From: Deltaproteobacteria bacterium
GTDB lineage: Bacteria > Myxococcota_A > UBA9160 > UBA4427
DNA: 5,185 bases
NCBI GenBank assembly: GCA_011051925.1
Contig: DRKE01000355.1
Coordinates: 1 to 5,185 of the forward strand
Direction: 5' to 3'
Shown here: piece after piece, positions 1-5,185 of the stretch
How positions within the stretch are numbered: the stretch's first letter is position 1
Layout of the letters: every line of letters starts with the position of its first letter
The notes under the pieces: model-generated
Seen by the model: only the letters and a program-made list of their open reading frames with translations
The model's database searches: none
What the model was told of the DNA's origin: nothing
Translations under genes and position numbers: made by a program

Positions 1-1338
1 GAACTCGCCGCGATCGCGCCGATCCGCGAGATCCGCGGCAATCTCGAGCAGACCGGCGACACCCGAAGCATTGTCGTCGGCACCGGGATGGATCCGACCG
101 ACCTCATCGCCGGAGGCGAGGGAGTTCGAGCCCTCGCCGTGTCCGAGATGGTCGTAGTGGGCGCCGAGAACGATCGTTTCGCGTGATGTGTCCGGACCGA
201 TGCGAAGTCGTCCGAGAACGTTGTATCCCGTCGCATGGCGCGTCTCCAGATCGATCTGCCCGCCCAGCAGAACGTTTCCGAGTTCGAAGGCCGCGGCTCC
301 GGAGGCGTTCTTCGTTCCGGAGCCGGGCGCATCGGCCGGGCGCGCCTCGACCACGCGTCGGGCGGCCGCCCTCTGGAGGGCGGCGAGATCGAGCGGGCGG
401 GCATGGCGCGAGGCGCCGCGGGGCAGCCCGGAGGCGAGCAGTCGCTCCGCCGTCGCATCGCTGATCGAGAGGACCGCGATCCGCGTGCCGGCCAGCGACG
501 CATCGAAGCGGAGCGGAACGAGTTCGTGGCGGTAGCGGCCGAGGGGGCCGCTCACGAAGAGGATTCCCCGGGCACCCCGATCCCGGGCGATCATCGCCTT
601 GTGGCGAAGGCTCGCATGGCGCTGCAGGGCCTGACGTCCGGGGCCATCCAGGGAGGGGGGCAGACCGCGAAAAGCGAGCACCCATCGGTCGCGGGGATCG
701 ATGCCGCGGTAGTCGTCGATCGCGCGTGTATCCCCGGTGGCGGGGGCGACGAGGCCATATCCGACGAAGGCGATCGGACTCGCCGCGATCTCGCCGCTCG
801 TCGAAAAGGCAAGCGGACGCCAATCGGTTCCGACCTGCAGCGGGGCTTCTGCGCCGCCCACGTCGGTCCATGCGAGCCGGTTGTCGGGACCGAGGGAGAT
901 TCCGGCGGTGAAATCGAAGGGCGCGGCGAAATGTCCGTCCGCTCCGGCGGGCTCGAGCCCGATCGATGCCATCACCCGAGCGATGTAGTCGCGGGCCAGC
1001 CGCTCACCGGCGCTTCCGGCACGCCGGCCATCCATCCGTTCGTCCGTCAGCACCCGGACATGGGCCATCACGTCCTCGGGCGTGATTCGAGGGTTCGGAT
1101 CCGGCGGCTGGAAGCGGGTGGCGGATCCGTCGTTCGAGATCGCCTCGTCCAGGCGGTCCCTTCCGTTCCCAGGGATCTGGCAGCCGAGGCCGAGGACAAG
1201 CGTCACGAGGGCCAGGGGCGCGAGAATCGCGCCGGGCGTGAATGGCGATGGCCCACGCCGTCGTGCTCGCCTCGACCGACGGTCGGGACGACGGGACTTC
1301 GCGGCGGGCTCGCGTCGGATCGTGATCGAGAGGTTCAT
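1..1338 (-). CDS. M28-family zinc peptidase with PA-like domain, exported; 3' end beyond the left edge
   Basis: Probable metallopeptidase or aminopeptidase that removes N-terminal residues from peptides outside the cytoplasm. With the start at 1338, 446 residues are visible and the C-terminus is missing. Residues 1 to 36 are very basic (11 Arg in the first 29). A hydrophobic stretch (about 37 to 52, GAILAPLALVTLVLGLG) follows and ends at Cys53, a possible lipobox. Residues about 180 to 330 look like the protease-associated insert of M28 enzymes: SPIAFVGYGLVAP at 187 to 199, then DDYRGIDPRDRWVLAFRG at 208 to 225. The catalytic domain begins near YNVLGRL and shows GAHYDHLG (His394, Asp396) and HPGADDNASG (bridging Asp421 or Asp422), both classic M28 metal-site motifs. 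The Glu-Glu pair and final His expected downstream lie outside the window. An in-frame ATG at 1368 would add ten residues and overlap the upstream gene; neither start has a strong SD. Family call is firm; substrate is unknown. Confidence 0.9.
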   Translation of the reverse strand, partial: MNLSITIRREPAAKSRRPDRRSRRARRRGPSPFTPGAILAPLALVTLVLGLGCQIPGNGRDRLDEAISNDGSATRFQPPDPNPRITPEDVMAHVRVLTDERMDGRRAGSAGERLARDYIARVMASIGLEPAGADGHFAAPFDFTAGISLGPDNRLAWTDVGGAEAPLQVGTDWRPLAFSTSGEIAASPIAFVGYGLVAPATGDTRAIDDYRGIDPRDRWVLAFRGLPPSLDGPGRQALQRHASLRHKAMIARDRGARGILFVSGPLGRYRHELVPLRFDASLAGTRIAVLSISDATAERLLASGLPRGASRHARPLDLAALQRAAARRVVEARPADAPGSGTKNASGAAAFELGNVLLGGQIDLETRHATGYNVLGRLRIGPDTSRETIVLGAHYDHLGHGEGSNSLASGDEVGRIHPGADDNASGVAGLLEIAADLADRRDRGEF

Positions 1339-1348
1339 CAGAATCGTT

Positions 1349-3487
1349 CTAGAGTTCGAGTGCGGCATGAAAGCCGTCCCGGATCGCGCCTTCGAGATAG
1401 CCGACACCCTTCACGTCTCCGATCTCCCGGATGGGAACCCCCGCTTCCCGCAGCACTTCGATCACGCGGGGATTCGGCTCGAGTCCGGTCGCGAGAATCA
1501 CGCTGTCGGCAGGCTCCGCATGCCGTGTCGACCCGGCGTCCCCGTCTGAAATCTCGCAATCGACGGCCTGTCGATCGATCGACGAGACCCGGGCCTTCGC
1601 GATCAGCCGGACGCCATGCTGACGCAGATCGTCGAGGACCCGCCAGCGGCGGGGATGGGCCATCTCGAGTCCGAAATGGCTCCCCTCCTCGAGGACGACC
1701 ACCTTCCGGCCTCGCTCGGCCAGGAACTCGGCGAGTTCGAGGCCGACGAGGCCGCCACCCACGATGACGACCTTCCGGCCGAGGGGCATGAAGGCCCTGG
1801 ACGCTTCCCGAAGACGGCCGGGCGTGGTCGTGATGCCGATCGCGCGACCGGCGCGGATGGCCGCGCGTCCGAAGAGCGAGAGCTTGGCGGCGGCCGCTTC
1901 GTCTCCCTGGCCCGTGAGCAAGGCGCGAAGGTCGTCTCCGTCGAAGACATGGTCGAGGTCGACGCCGGGAATCCTCGGCTTCGAGCGGGCGGCCCCTGCC
2001 GCGACGAGGACCTCGTCGGGAGCGAGTTGACGGATGAACCCCGGGGTCACCTCGGTCTTCAATCGCAGGTCGATGTCCAGGCGGCGGACCTGTCCTTCGA
2101 GCCAGTCGAGCAGGCGTTCGTTCGGGGCATAGACCAGGGCCGCGAAGCGAAGGGTGCCGCCGAGCTGGCCGGATTTCTCGCAGAGGATGACTTCATGGCC
2201 ACGCAGGCAGGCCACGCGGGCCGCCTCCATGCCGGCGGGGCCGCCGCCCACGATGAGGATCCGGCGGGGCCGTGGGGCGCGCTCCTCGAGGGCGCGATCG
2301 AGGGTCGATTCATGGGCCGTGACGGGGTTGACGGCACATCGGACCGGTCGGTCGAAGAAGGGCTGCGCGACGCAGGTATAACAGTAGATACAGGGGCGGA
2401 TCTCCCGGGGGCGGCCGGCGACGATCTTGTTCGGCAGATCCGGGTCGGCCAGCAGCTTCCGGGCCATGGCGATCAGGTCGACGCGCCCTTCACGGATCAG
2501 CCGGTCGCCGACCTCGGGTTCGATGCGACCGACGGCGATCACGGGGATCCCGATGCGCGCGCGGATGGCGGCGGCCTCGTCGACATAGCCGGCCTCCTCG
2601 TGCACGAGCGGGGCGTCCGTGAAACCGACGCCGGAGGTCGAATCCGCATAGGCGGTCACGTGGATCGCGTCGGCGCCCGCTTCGGCAGCGAGTTCGGCCG
2701 TCCGACCCGCGTCGTCGGGCGTGATGCCCCCGGGCGTCCGGAACTCACGACAGTCGATCCGGGGCCAGACCGGAAAATCGGATCCCGCTCTTTCCTTGAC
2801 GGCCGCGATCACTTCGCAGAGCAGCCGCGCGCGGCCTTCCCGGCTTCCGCCGTACTCGTCCTCGCGAAAATTCCAGGCCGGGGAAAGGAACTCGGAAAGG
2901 AGATAGCCGTGTCCCCCGTGAATCTCGACGGCGTCGAAGCCCGCGCGTCGGGCGCGTTCGGCGGCACTCGCGAAGGCGTCGATCACCCAGGCGATGTCCT
3001 CGGTCGTGGCTTCATGGTATTCGGGCATGCCCCCACCCGAGGCGCGGATCAGCCAGCCGATCTCCTCGGCCGAGAGGTCCTGGGCCATGTCCATCGCGCC
3101 CTTGAAGCGCGGGCGCGACGGGACCAGGACCGGACGCCCCTCCTTGACGTCGACCCGGGAGACCTTGCCGTGATGGACGAGTTGAAGCGCGATGCGCGCC
3201 CCGTGTCGATGGACCCGTTCGGTCAGCTCACGCAGCTCGGGCAGGTATTCGTCGCTCGAGAGCGCGAGTTGGCGCCGGGCCGTCGCGCCGCGGGGGTAGG
3301 CCACGGCACAGACCTCGGTCACGATCAGGCCGACACCGCCCCGGGCGCGGGCTTCGTAGTAGGCGATGATCGCATCGCTCGCGTGACCGTCTTCGGCCGC
3401 GAGTTCGACCCCCATGGCGGACATGGCCATGCGATTGCGGAGCTTCATGCCGCCGATCTCGAGGGGGGATGCGAGGTGGTCGAACAT
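1349..3487 (-). CDS. FMN/FAD/4Fe-4S ene-reductase, 2,4-dienoyl-CoA reductase / enoate reductase family
   Basis: Predicted cytosolic NAD(P)H-dependent reductase of activated C=C bonds (dienoyl-CoA, enoate or related substrates). The 712 residues match the family architecture (E. coli FadH and trimethylamine dehydrogenase are of similar size). Residues 1 to about 345 form an old-yellow-enzyme TIM barrel: LASPLEIGGMKLRNR near the start, LQLVHHGK at 101 to 108, and EIHGGHGYLLSEFLSP at 188 to 203, where Tyr195 probably aligns with the catalytic Tyr of FadH. Cys366, 369, 372 and 384 (CIYCYTC, then 11 residues, then Cys) are the expected 4Fe-4S ligands. Two dinucleotide folds follow, with GGGPAG at 414 to 419 and GGGLVG at 577 to 582. 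No Cys follows RNR (MAMSAMG), so the covalent FMN of trimethylamine dehydrogenase is not expected. Start 3487 is supported by GGAG ten bases upstream. It is probably first in a two-gene operon with the M28 peptidase. Family is certain; substrate is not readable, so fadH is not assigned. Confidence 0.93.
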   Translation of the reverse strand: MFDHLASPLEIGGMKLRNRMAMSAMGVELAAEDGHASDAIIAYYEARARGGVGLIVTEVCAVAYPRGATARRQLALSSDEYLPELRELTERVHRHGARIALQLVHHGKVSRVDVKEGRPVLVPSRPRFKGAMDMAQDLSAEEIGWLIRASGGGMPEYHEATTEDIAWVIDAFASAAERARRAGFDAVEIHGGHGYLLSEFLSPAWNFREDEYGGSREGRARLLCEVIAAVKERAGSDFPVWPRIDCREFRTPGGITPDDAGRTAELAAEAGADAIHVTAYADSTSGVGFTDAPLVHEEAGYVDEAAAIRARIGIPVIAVGRIEPEVGDRLIREGRVDLIAMARKLLADPDLPNKIVAGRPREIRPCIYCYTCVAQPFFDRPVRCAVNPVTAHESTLDRALEERAPRPRRILIVGGGPAGMEAARVACLRGHEVILCEKSGQLGGTLRFAALVYAPNERLLDWLEGQVRRLDIDLRLKTEVTPGFIRQLAPDEVLVAAGAARSKPRIPGVDLDHVFDGDDLRALLTGQGDEAAAAKLSLFGRAAIRAGRAIGITTTPGRLREASRAFMPLGRKVVIVGGGLVGLELAEFLAERGRKVVVLEEGSHFGLEMAHPRRWRVLDDLRQHGVRLIAKARVSSIDRQAVDCEISDGDAGSTRHAEPADSVILATGLEPNPRVIEVLREAGVPIREIGDVKGVGYLEGAIRDGFHAALEL

Positions 3488-3497
3488 TTCGCTGGAT

Positions 3498-3501
3498 CTC
3501 C
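3498..3501 (-). promoter_or_regulatory. Ribosome binding site of the ene-reductase
   Basis: The minus strand reads GGAG, then ten bases, then ATG. It is the only SD-like match near the proposed start at 3487. That start places the usual family N-terminus (short lead, then LASPLEIGGMKLRNR) at the beginning of the protein. Confidence 0.5.
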
Positions 3502-3510
3502 GGGCAGCGG

Positions 3511-3528
3511 GGGTCGAGGTCGGGGTCG
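3511..3528. repeat. Three tandem hexamers, GGGTCG type
   Basis: The plus strand reads GGGTCG, AGGTCG, GGGTCG without gaps. The repeat sits in the untranslated leader of the ene-reductase, ten bases beyond its SD. It may be a protein-binding site or simple GC-rich slippage; nothing else supports a role. Confidence 0.4.
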
Positions 3529-3688
3529 GGAGCAGGCTACGATAGAGGATCGGGCAGGGGAACCGGCCACCGGCCAGGGGGTGGCGGTCGCAGGGCGGTT
3601 GCTCCGCCGGAGTGGCGCCGGTTCCGGAGAGCCTGGTCCGGGAGGAGGAAAATCCCGTGAAGTCGGGGGCTTAGCCGATCCTGCGGGG

Positions 3689-3717
3689 TTGTCGGGCGTC
3701 CCGAGCAGGGGTATACA
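3689..3717 (+). promoter_or_regulatory. Candidate sigma70-type promoter for DAHP synthase
   Basis: TTGTCG (3689 to 3694; four of six matches to TTGACA) is followed by exactly 17 bases and TATACA (3712 to 3717; four of six matches to TATAAT). The TATACA is one of the few AT-rich spots in a very GC-rich gap, and the pair faces the DAHP synthase gene. Transcription would start near 3724 and give a leader of roughly 190 nucleotides. This is a pattern match by eye; no transcript data are available. Confidence 0.4.
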
Positions 3718-3771
3718 AGCCCGCCCGGGTGCTGGCTTCGGCCGGATCGCCGTCGGCTCGAACTTCACGGA

Positions 3772-3781
3772 ACCGGCCGGT
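3772..3781. repeat. 10-bp perfect palindrome ACCGGCCGGT, operator-like
   Basis: The sequence equals its own reverse complement. It lies about 50 bases after the predicted transcription start of DAHP synthase. The 10-mer GGAACCGGCC that covers its left half (3769 to 3778) also occurs at 3559 to 3568, and the inverse core CCGGTTCC occurs at 3618 to 3625. It could be an operator family for a repressor, but short GC-only palindromes are common in such DNA. Confidence 0.3.
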
Positions 3782-3889
3782 CTCCGACGTCACGGCCCGG
3801 TGTGCGTCGGCCGTCCCCGTGCGGGCTTGTGATTGCGTGGGCCGCGGGCTCGGGCCGAGGAAAGGCGACGGGAAGAACGAGTGGGAGCA

Positions 3890-3905
3890 GGCGCCCCGGG
3901 GCGCC
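3890..3905 (+). promoter_or_regulatory. 16-bp palindrome touching the DAHP synthase SD, possible leader hairpin or attenuator
   Basis: GGCGCCCCGGGGCGCC is a perfect palindrome. In RNA it can fold as a GGCGCC stem of six GC pairs around a CCGG loop. The SD GAGG starts on the very next base and is followed by five T residues (3910 to 3914, within GAGGTTTTTCG) and the ATG. A very stable stem against the SD could block ribosome entry, and a GC stem followed by T residues also resembles an intrinsic terminator, though four purine-rich bases intervene. The structure is seen; the function is inferred. Confidence 0.45.
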
Positions 3906-3909
3906 GAGG
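3906..3909 (+). promoter_or_regulatory. Ribosome binding site of DAHP synthase
   Basis: GAGG with a seven-base spacer to the ATG at 3917. It fixes the start there rather than at the upstream in-frame TTG at 3833, whose extra 28 residues are Arg/Gly-rich and have no counterpart in the family. Confidence 0.65.
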
Positions 3910-3916
3910 TTTTTCG

Positions 3917-4984
3917 ATGACAGTAGAAGTGGACGATGTCCGGATCCAGAACATCCGGCCGCTGATGGCGCCTTCGGTCCTGATCGAGGATCTGCCCAGA
4001 AACGAGAAGCAGACGGAGACCGTTGCCCGCGGACGGACCGAGATCGAAAGGATCCTCGACGGCGTCGACGACCGCCTGGTCCTGGTCGTGGGGCCCTGCT
4101 CGATCCACGACCCGGTGGCGGGGCTCGACTATGCCCGGCGGCTGGCGGCCGTCCGGGAGCGCTACGCGGACGATCTCTGCGTGGTCATGCGGGTCTATTT
4201 CGAGAAGCCCCGGACGACGGTCGGATGGAAGGGCCTGATCAATGACCCGCACCTCGACGGGACCTTCGCCATCCGGGAGGGGCTCCGCAAAGCGCGTGGA
4301 TTCCTGCTCGACGTGACCGGTCTCGGACTGCCGACCGGGAGCGAGTTCCTCGATCCGATCACGCCGCAATTCTATGCCGATCTGATCTCCTGGGGGGCGA
4401 TCGGCGCGCGAACGACCGAGAGCCAGGTCCATCGCGAACTGGCTTCCGGCTTGTCGATGCCCGTCGGCTTCAAGAACGGGACCTATGGGACCGTCCAGAT
4501 GGCGATCGACGGGATCGGGGCCGCCGCCTGCGAACACCATTTCCTCTCCGTCACGAAACACGGCGTCGGGGGCATCGTGGCGACCGTTGGCAATCCCTAC
4601 TGTCATGTGATCCTGCGCGGCGGGTCGAGCGGTCCCAACTACGACCCGGAATCGATCGCGCGGGTCGCCGCCCAGCTTCTCGCGGCGGGTCTGCCCGAGC
4701 GGATCATGGTCGATTGCAGCCATGCGAACAGCGGCAAGGACCACGAGAAACAGCCCGAGGTGGCCGAATCCCTCGCCGGCCAGATCGCGGACGGCAACCG
4801 GGCGATCTTCGGCCTGATGATGGAAAGCTTCCTGCTCGACGGGAACCAGAAACACTCCCAGTCCCAGGGCAGCGCGGGGCTCGTCTACGGCCAGAGCATC
4901 ACGGACAAATGCATGAGCTGGGAACGCACGGAGCCTCTCTTCGAGATGCTCGCGGAAGCGGTCCGGAAACGCCGAGGGCGTTAG
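3917..4984 (+). CDS. aroG: 3-deoxy-7-phosphoheptulonate synthase, class I (AroG-like)
   Basis: Condenses phosphoenolpyruvate with erythrose 4-phosphate to DAHP, the first committed step of the shikimate pathway, in the cytoplasm. The 355 residues match the length of E. coli AroG (350) and align almost without gaps. The start at 3917 gives MTVEVDDVRI, like the AroG N-terminus. Metal ligands are all present: Cys61 (GPCSIHD), His269 (CSHANS), Glu303 (MMES) and Asp330 (SITD). Substrate-binding residues also remain: Arg92 and Lys97 (MRVYFEKPRTT), the GARTTESQ loop at 163 to 170, Lys186 (GFKNGT) and Arg234 (LRGG). Asp6, Asp7, Ile10, Gln151, Ser180, Phe209, Ser211 and Val221 match the AroG phenylalanine pocket, but position 147 is Pro as in the tyrosine enzyme AroF. 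Feedback by Phe is therefore likely but not certain. No other shikimate gene is visible here; the next gene is a crotonase 86 bases downstream. Confidence 0.97.
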   Translation: MTVEVDDVRIQNIRPLMAPSVLIEDLPRNEKQTETVARGRTEIERILDGVDDRLVLVVGPCSIHDPVAGLDYARRLAAVRERYADDLCVVMRVYFEKPRTTVGWKGLINDPHLDGTFAIREGLRKARGFLLDVTGLGLPTGSEFLDPITPQFYADLISWGAIGARTTESQVHRELASGLSMPVGFKNGTYGTVQMAIDGIGAAACEHHFLSVTKHGVGGIVATVGNPYCHVILRGGSSGPNYDPESIARVAAQLLAAGLPERIMVDCSHANSGKDHEKQPEVAESLAGQIADGNRAIFGLMMESFLLDGNQKHSQSQGSAGLVYGQSITDKCMSWERTEPLFEMLAEAVRKRRGR

Positions 4985-5018
4985 GCGGATACCACGAGGC
5001 GGCGACGAGAGCGGGCAA

Positions 5019-5056
5019 CGCGACCCGGAAAGAGGCAGCGCGACCCGGAAAGAGGC
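5019..5056. repeat. 18-bp exact tandem repeat ahead of the crotonase gene
   Basis: CGCGACCCGGAAAGAGGC occurs at 5019 to 5036 and again at 5039 to 5056, a 20-base period with two bases between copies. It fills much of the 86-base gap after DAHP synthase and ends just before the crotonase SD. Each copy carries the purine run GGAAAGAGG, which resembles an SD. It may be a replication-slippage duplication or a paired binding site. Confidence 0.8.
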
Positions 5057-5058
5057 GC

Positions 5059-5067
5059 GGAGGGGAG
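5059..5067 (+). promoter_or_regulatory. Ribosome binding site of the crotonase gene
   Basis: The purine run GGAGGGGAG precedes the ATG at 5071. Its GGAGG core (5059 to 5063) has a seven-base spacer. It is the strongest SD serving a gene in the window and decides the crotonase start. Confidence 0.75.
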
Positions 5068-5070
5068 ACG

Positions 5071-5185
5071 ATGGGCGAGGCGACGAGCGAGCGACAGGAA
5101 CGCGAGTACTGCGTGACGGAACGGGCAGGGCGGATCCTGACCGTCACGATCAACCGGCCCGAGCGGATGAACGCGCTCCATTGGA
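5071..5185 (+). CDS. Enoyl-CoA hydratase/isomerase (crotonase family), N-terminal fragment
   Basis: Only 38 codons and one base are in the window; the gene continues past the right edge. After a charged lead (MGEATSEREQ-like, Glu/Arg-rich), residues 13 to 36 read YCVTERAGRILTVTINRPERMNAL. The element TVTINRPERMNAL (24 to 36) is the hallmark N-terminal strand and loop of crotonase-fold enzymes, which typically read V-T-L-N-R-P-E-R-x-N-A-L. Members hydrate or isomerise enoyl-CoA thioesters, and others cleave or dehalogenate acyl-CoAs; the residues that separate these activities are not visible. It lies on the same strand as DAHP synthase with no obvious terminator between, so co-transcription is possible but unproven. 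The ene-reductase on the other strand could share unsaturated acyl-CoA substrates, which is speculation. Confidence 0.85.
   Translation, partial: MGEATSERQEREYCVTERAGRILTVTINRPERMNALHW

Larger units (their letters stand above)
3488..3916. other. Divergent non-coding region between ene-reductase and DAHP synthase
   Basis: These 429 bases separate two divergently transcribed genes and hold no convincing gene. I found no ATG in the plus-strand part ahead of DAHP synthase, and the open frames here are low-complexity Arg/Pro/Gly-rich translations typical of random GC-rich DNA. Elements seen, in order: a GGGTCG-type hexamer repeat (3511 to 3528), a tandem ACCGGCC (3562 to 3575), a small GGCGG/CCGCC hairpin (3594 to 3608), a strong SD-like GGAGGAGG (3641 to 3648) ahead of a five-codon frame, a promoter-like pair (3689 to 3717), a 10-bp palindrome (3772 to 3781) and a 16-bp palindrome beside the DAHP synthase SD. 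On the minus strand I saw only a weak minus-10-like TATCGT (3539 to 3544) with no good minus-35. Confidence 0.7.

Noticed and set aside
104..871. 255-codon minus-strand frame overlapping the peptidase
   Set aside because: It is out of frame with the M28 motifs and extremely Arg/Pro-rich, so it is a shadow of the peptidase gene.
235..1767. 510-codon plus-strand open frame over the peptidase region
   Set aside because: It is low-complexity and Arg/Gly-rich. The minus strand in the same stretch reads continuously as an M28 peptidase with its metal-binding motifs.
1616..3832. 738-codon open frame on the plus strand, antisense to the ene-reductase
   Set aside because: Its translation is Gly/Asp/Arg-rich without family motifs, whereas the opposite strand encodes an unmistakable flavoprotein. 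It is a GC-rich shadow frame.
3729..3920. 63-codon frame starting with GTG whose TGA overlaps the DAHP synthase ATG
   Set aside because: The ATGA overlap suggested translational coupling or a leader peptide. There is no SD, the start would fall almost at the predicted transcription start, and there is no run of aromatic codons. The composition matches random GC-rich DNA.
3671..4855. 394-codon minus-strand open frame antisense to DAHP synthase
   Set aside because: It lies over a highly conserved AroG-like gene and shows no domain of its own. Long antisense frames are expected at this GC content.
4985..5070. Possible terminator between DAHP synthase and the crotonase
   Set aside because: I found no GC-rich stem followed by a T-run in these 86 bases, only the direct repeat and the crotonase SD.

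Overview
The window is GC-rich DNA of bacterial gene organisation: dense genes, Shine-Dalgarno (SD) sites and short gaps. It is too short to name a taxon. The high GC content, an E. coli-type (class I-alpha) DAHP synthase, a large Fe-S/flavin ene-reductase and a crotonase-family gene would suit a proteobacterium or a neighbouring phylum such as Myxococcota or Desulfobacterota. That placement is an inference of low confidence.

Layout. Two genes on the minus strand fill positions 1 to 3487. Upstream is a complete 712-residue old-yellow-enzyme-type oxidoreductase of the 2,4-dienoyl-CoA reductase / enoate reductase / trimethylamine dehydrogenase superfamily (3487 to 1349). Just behind it, 10 bases after its stop or overlapping it by 20 bases depending on the start used, comes an exported or membrane-anchored M28-family zinc peptidase with a PA-domain-like insert. 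The peptidase runs off the left edge before its last metal-binding residues. A 429-base non-coding gap (3488 to 3916) separates this pair from two plus-strand genes: a complete phenylalanine-type class I DAHP synthase (3917 to 4984) and, after 86 bases, the first 38 codons of an enoyl-CoA hydratase/isomerase (5071 to the right edge).

The genes do not form one pathway. DAHP synthase makes the first intermediate of aromatic amino-acid synthesis. The ene-reductase and the crotonase are both plausible in acyl-CoA or unsaturated-carbonyl metabolism, but they lie on opposite strands. The peptidase acts outside the cytoplasm. The most interesting regulatory DNA is the divergent gap. It holds a plausible sigma70-type promoter facing DAHP synthase, a leader of about 190 bases, and a perfect 16-bp palindrome directly touching the DAHP synthase SD and followed by a T-run. 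That arrangement could hide the ribosome binding site or end transcription early. An 18-bp exact repeat in tandem lies just ahead of the crotonase gene. I saw no mobile element, tRNA, rRNA, CRISPR array or defence-type system, and nothing that amounts to a clearly new biological system.
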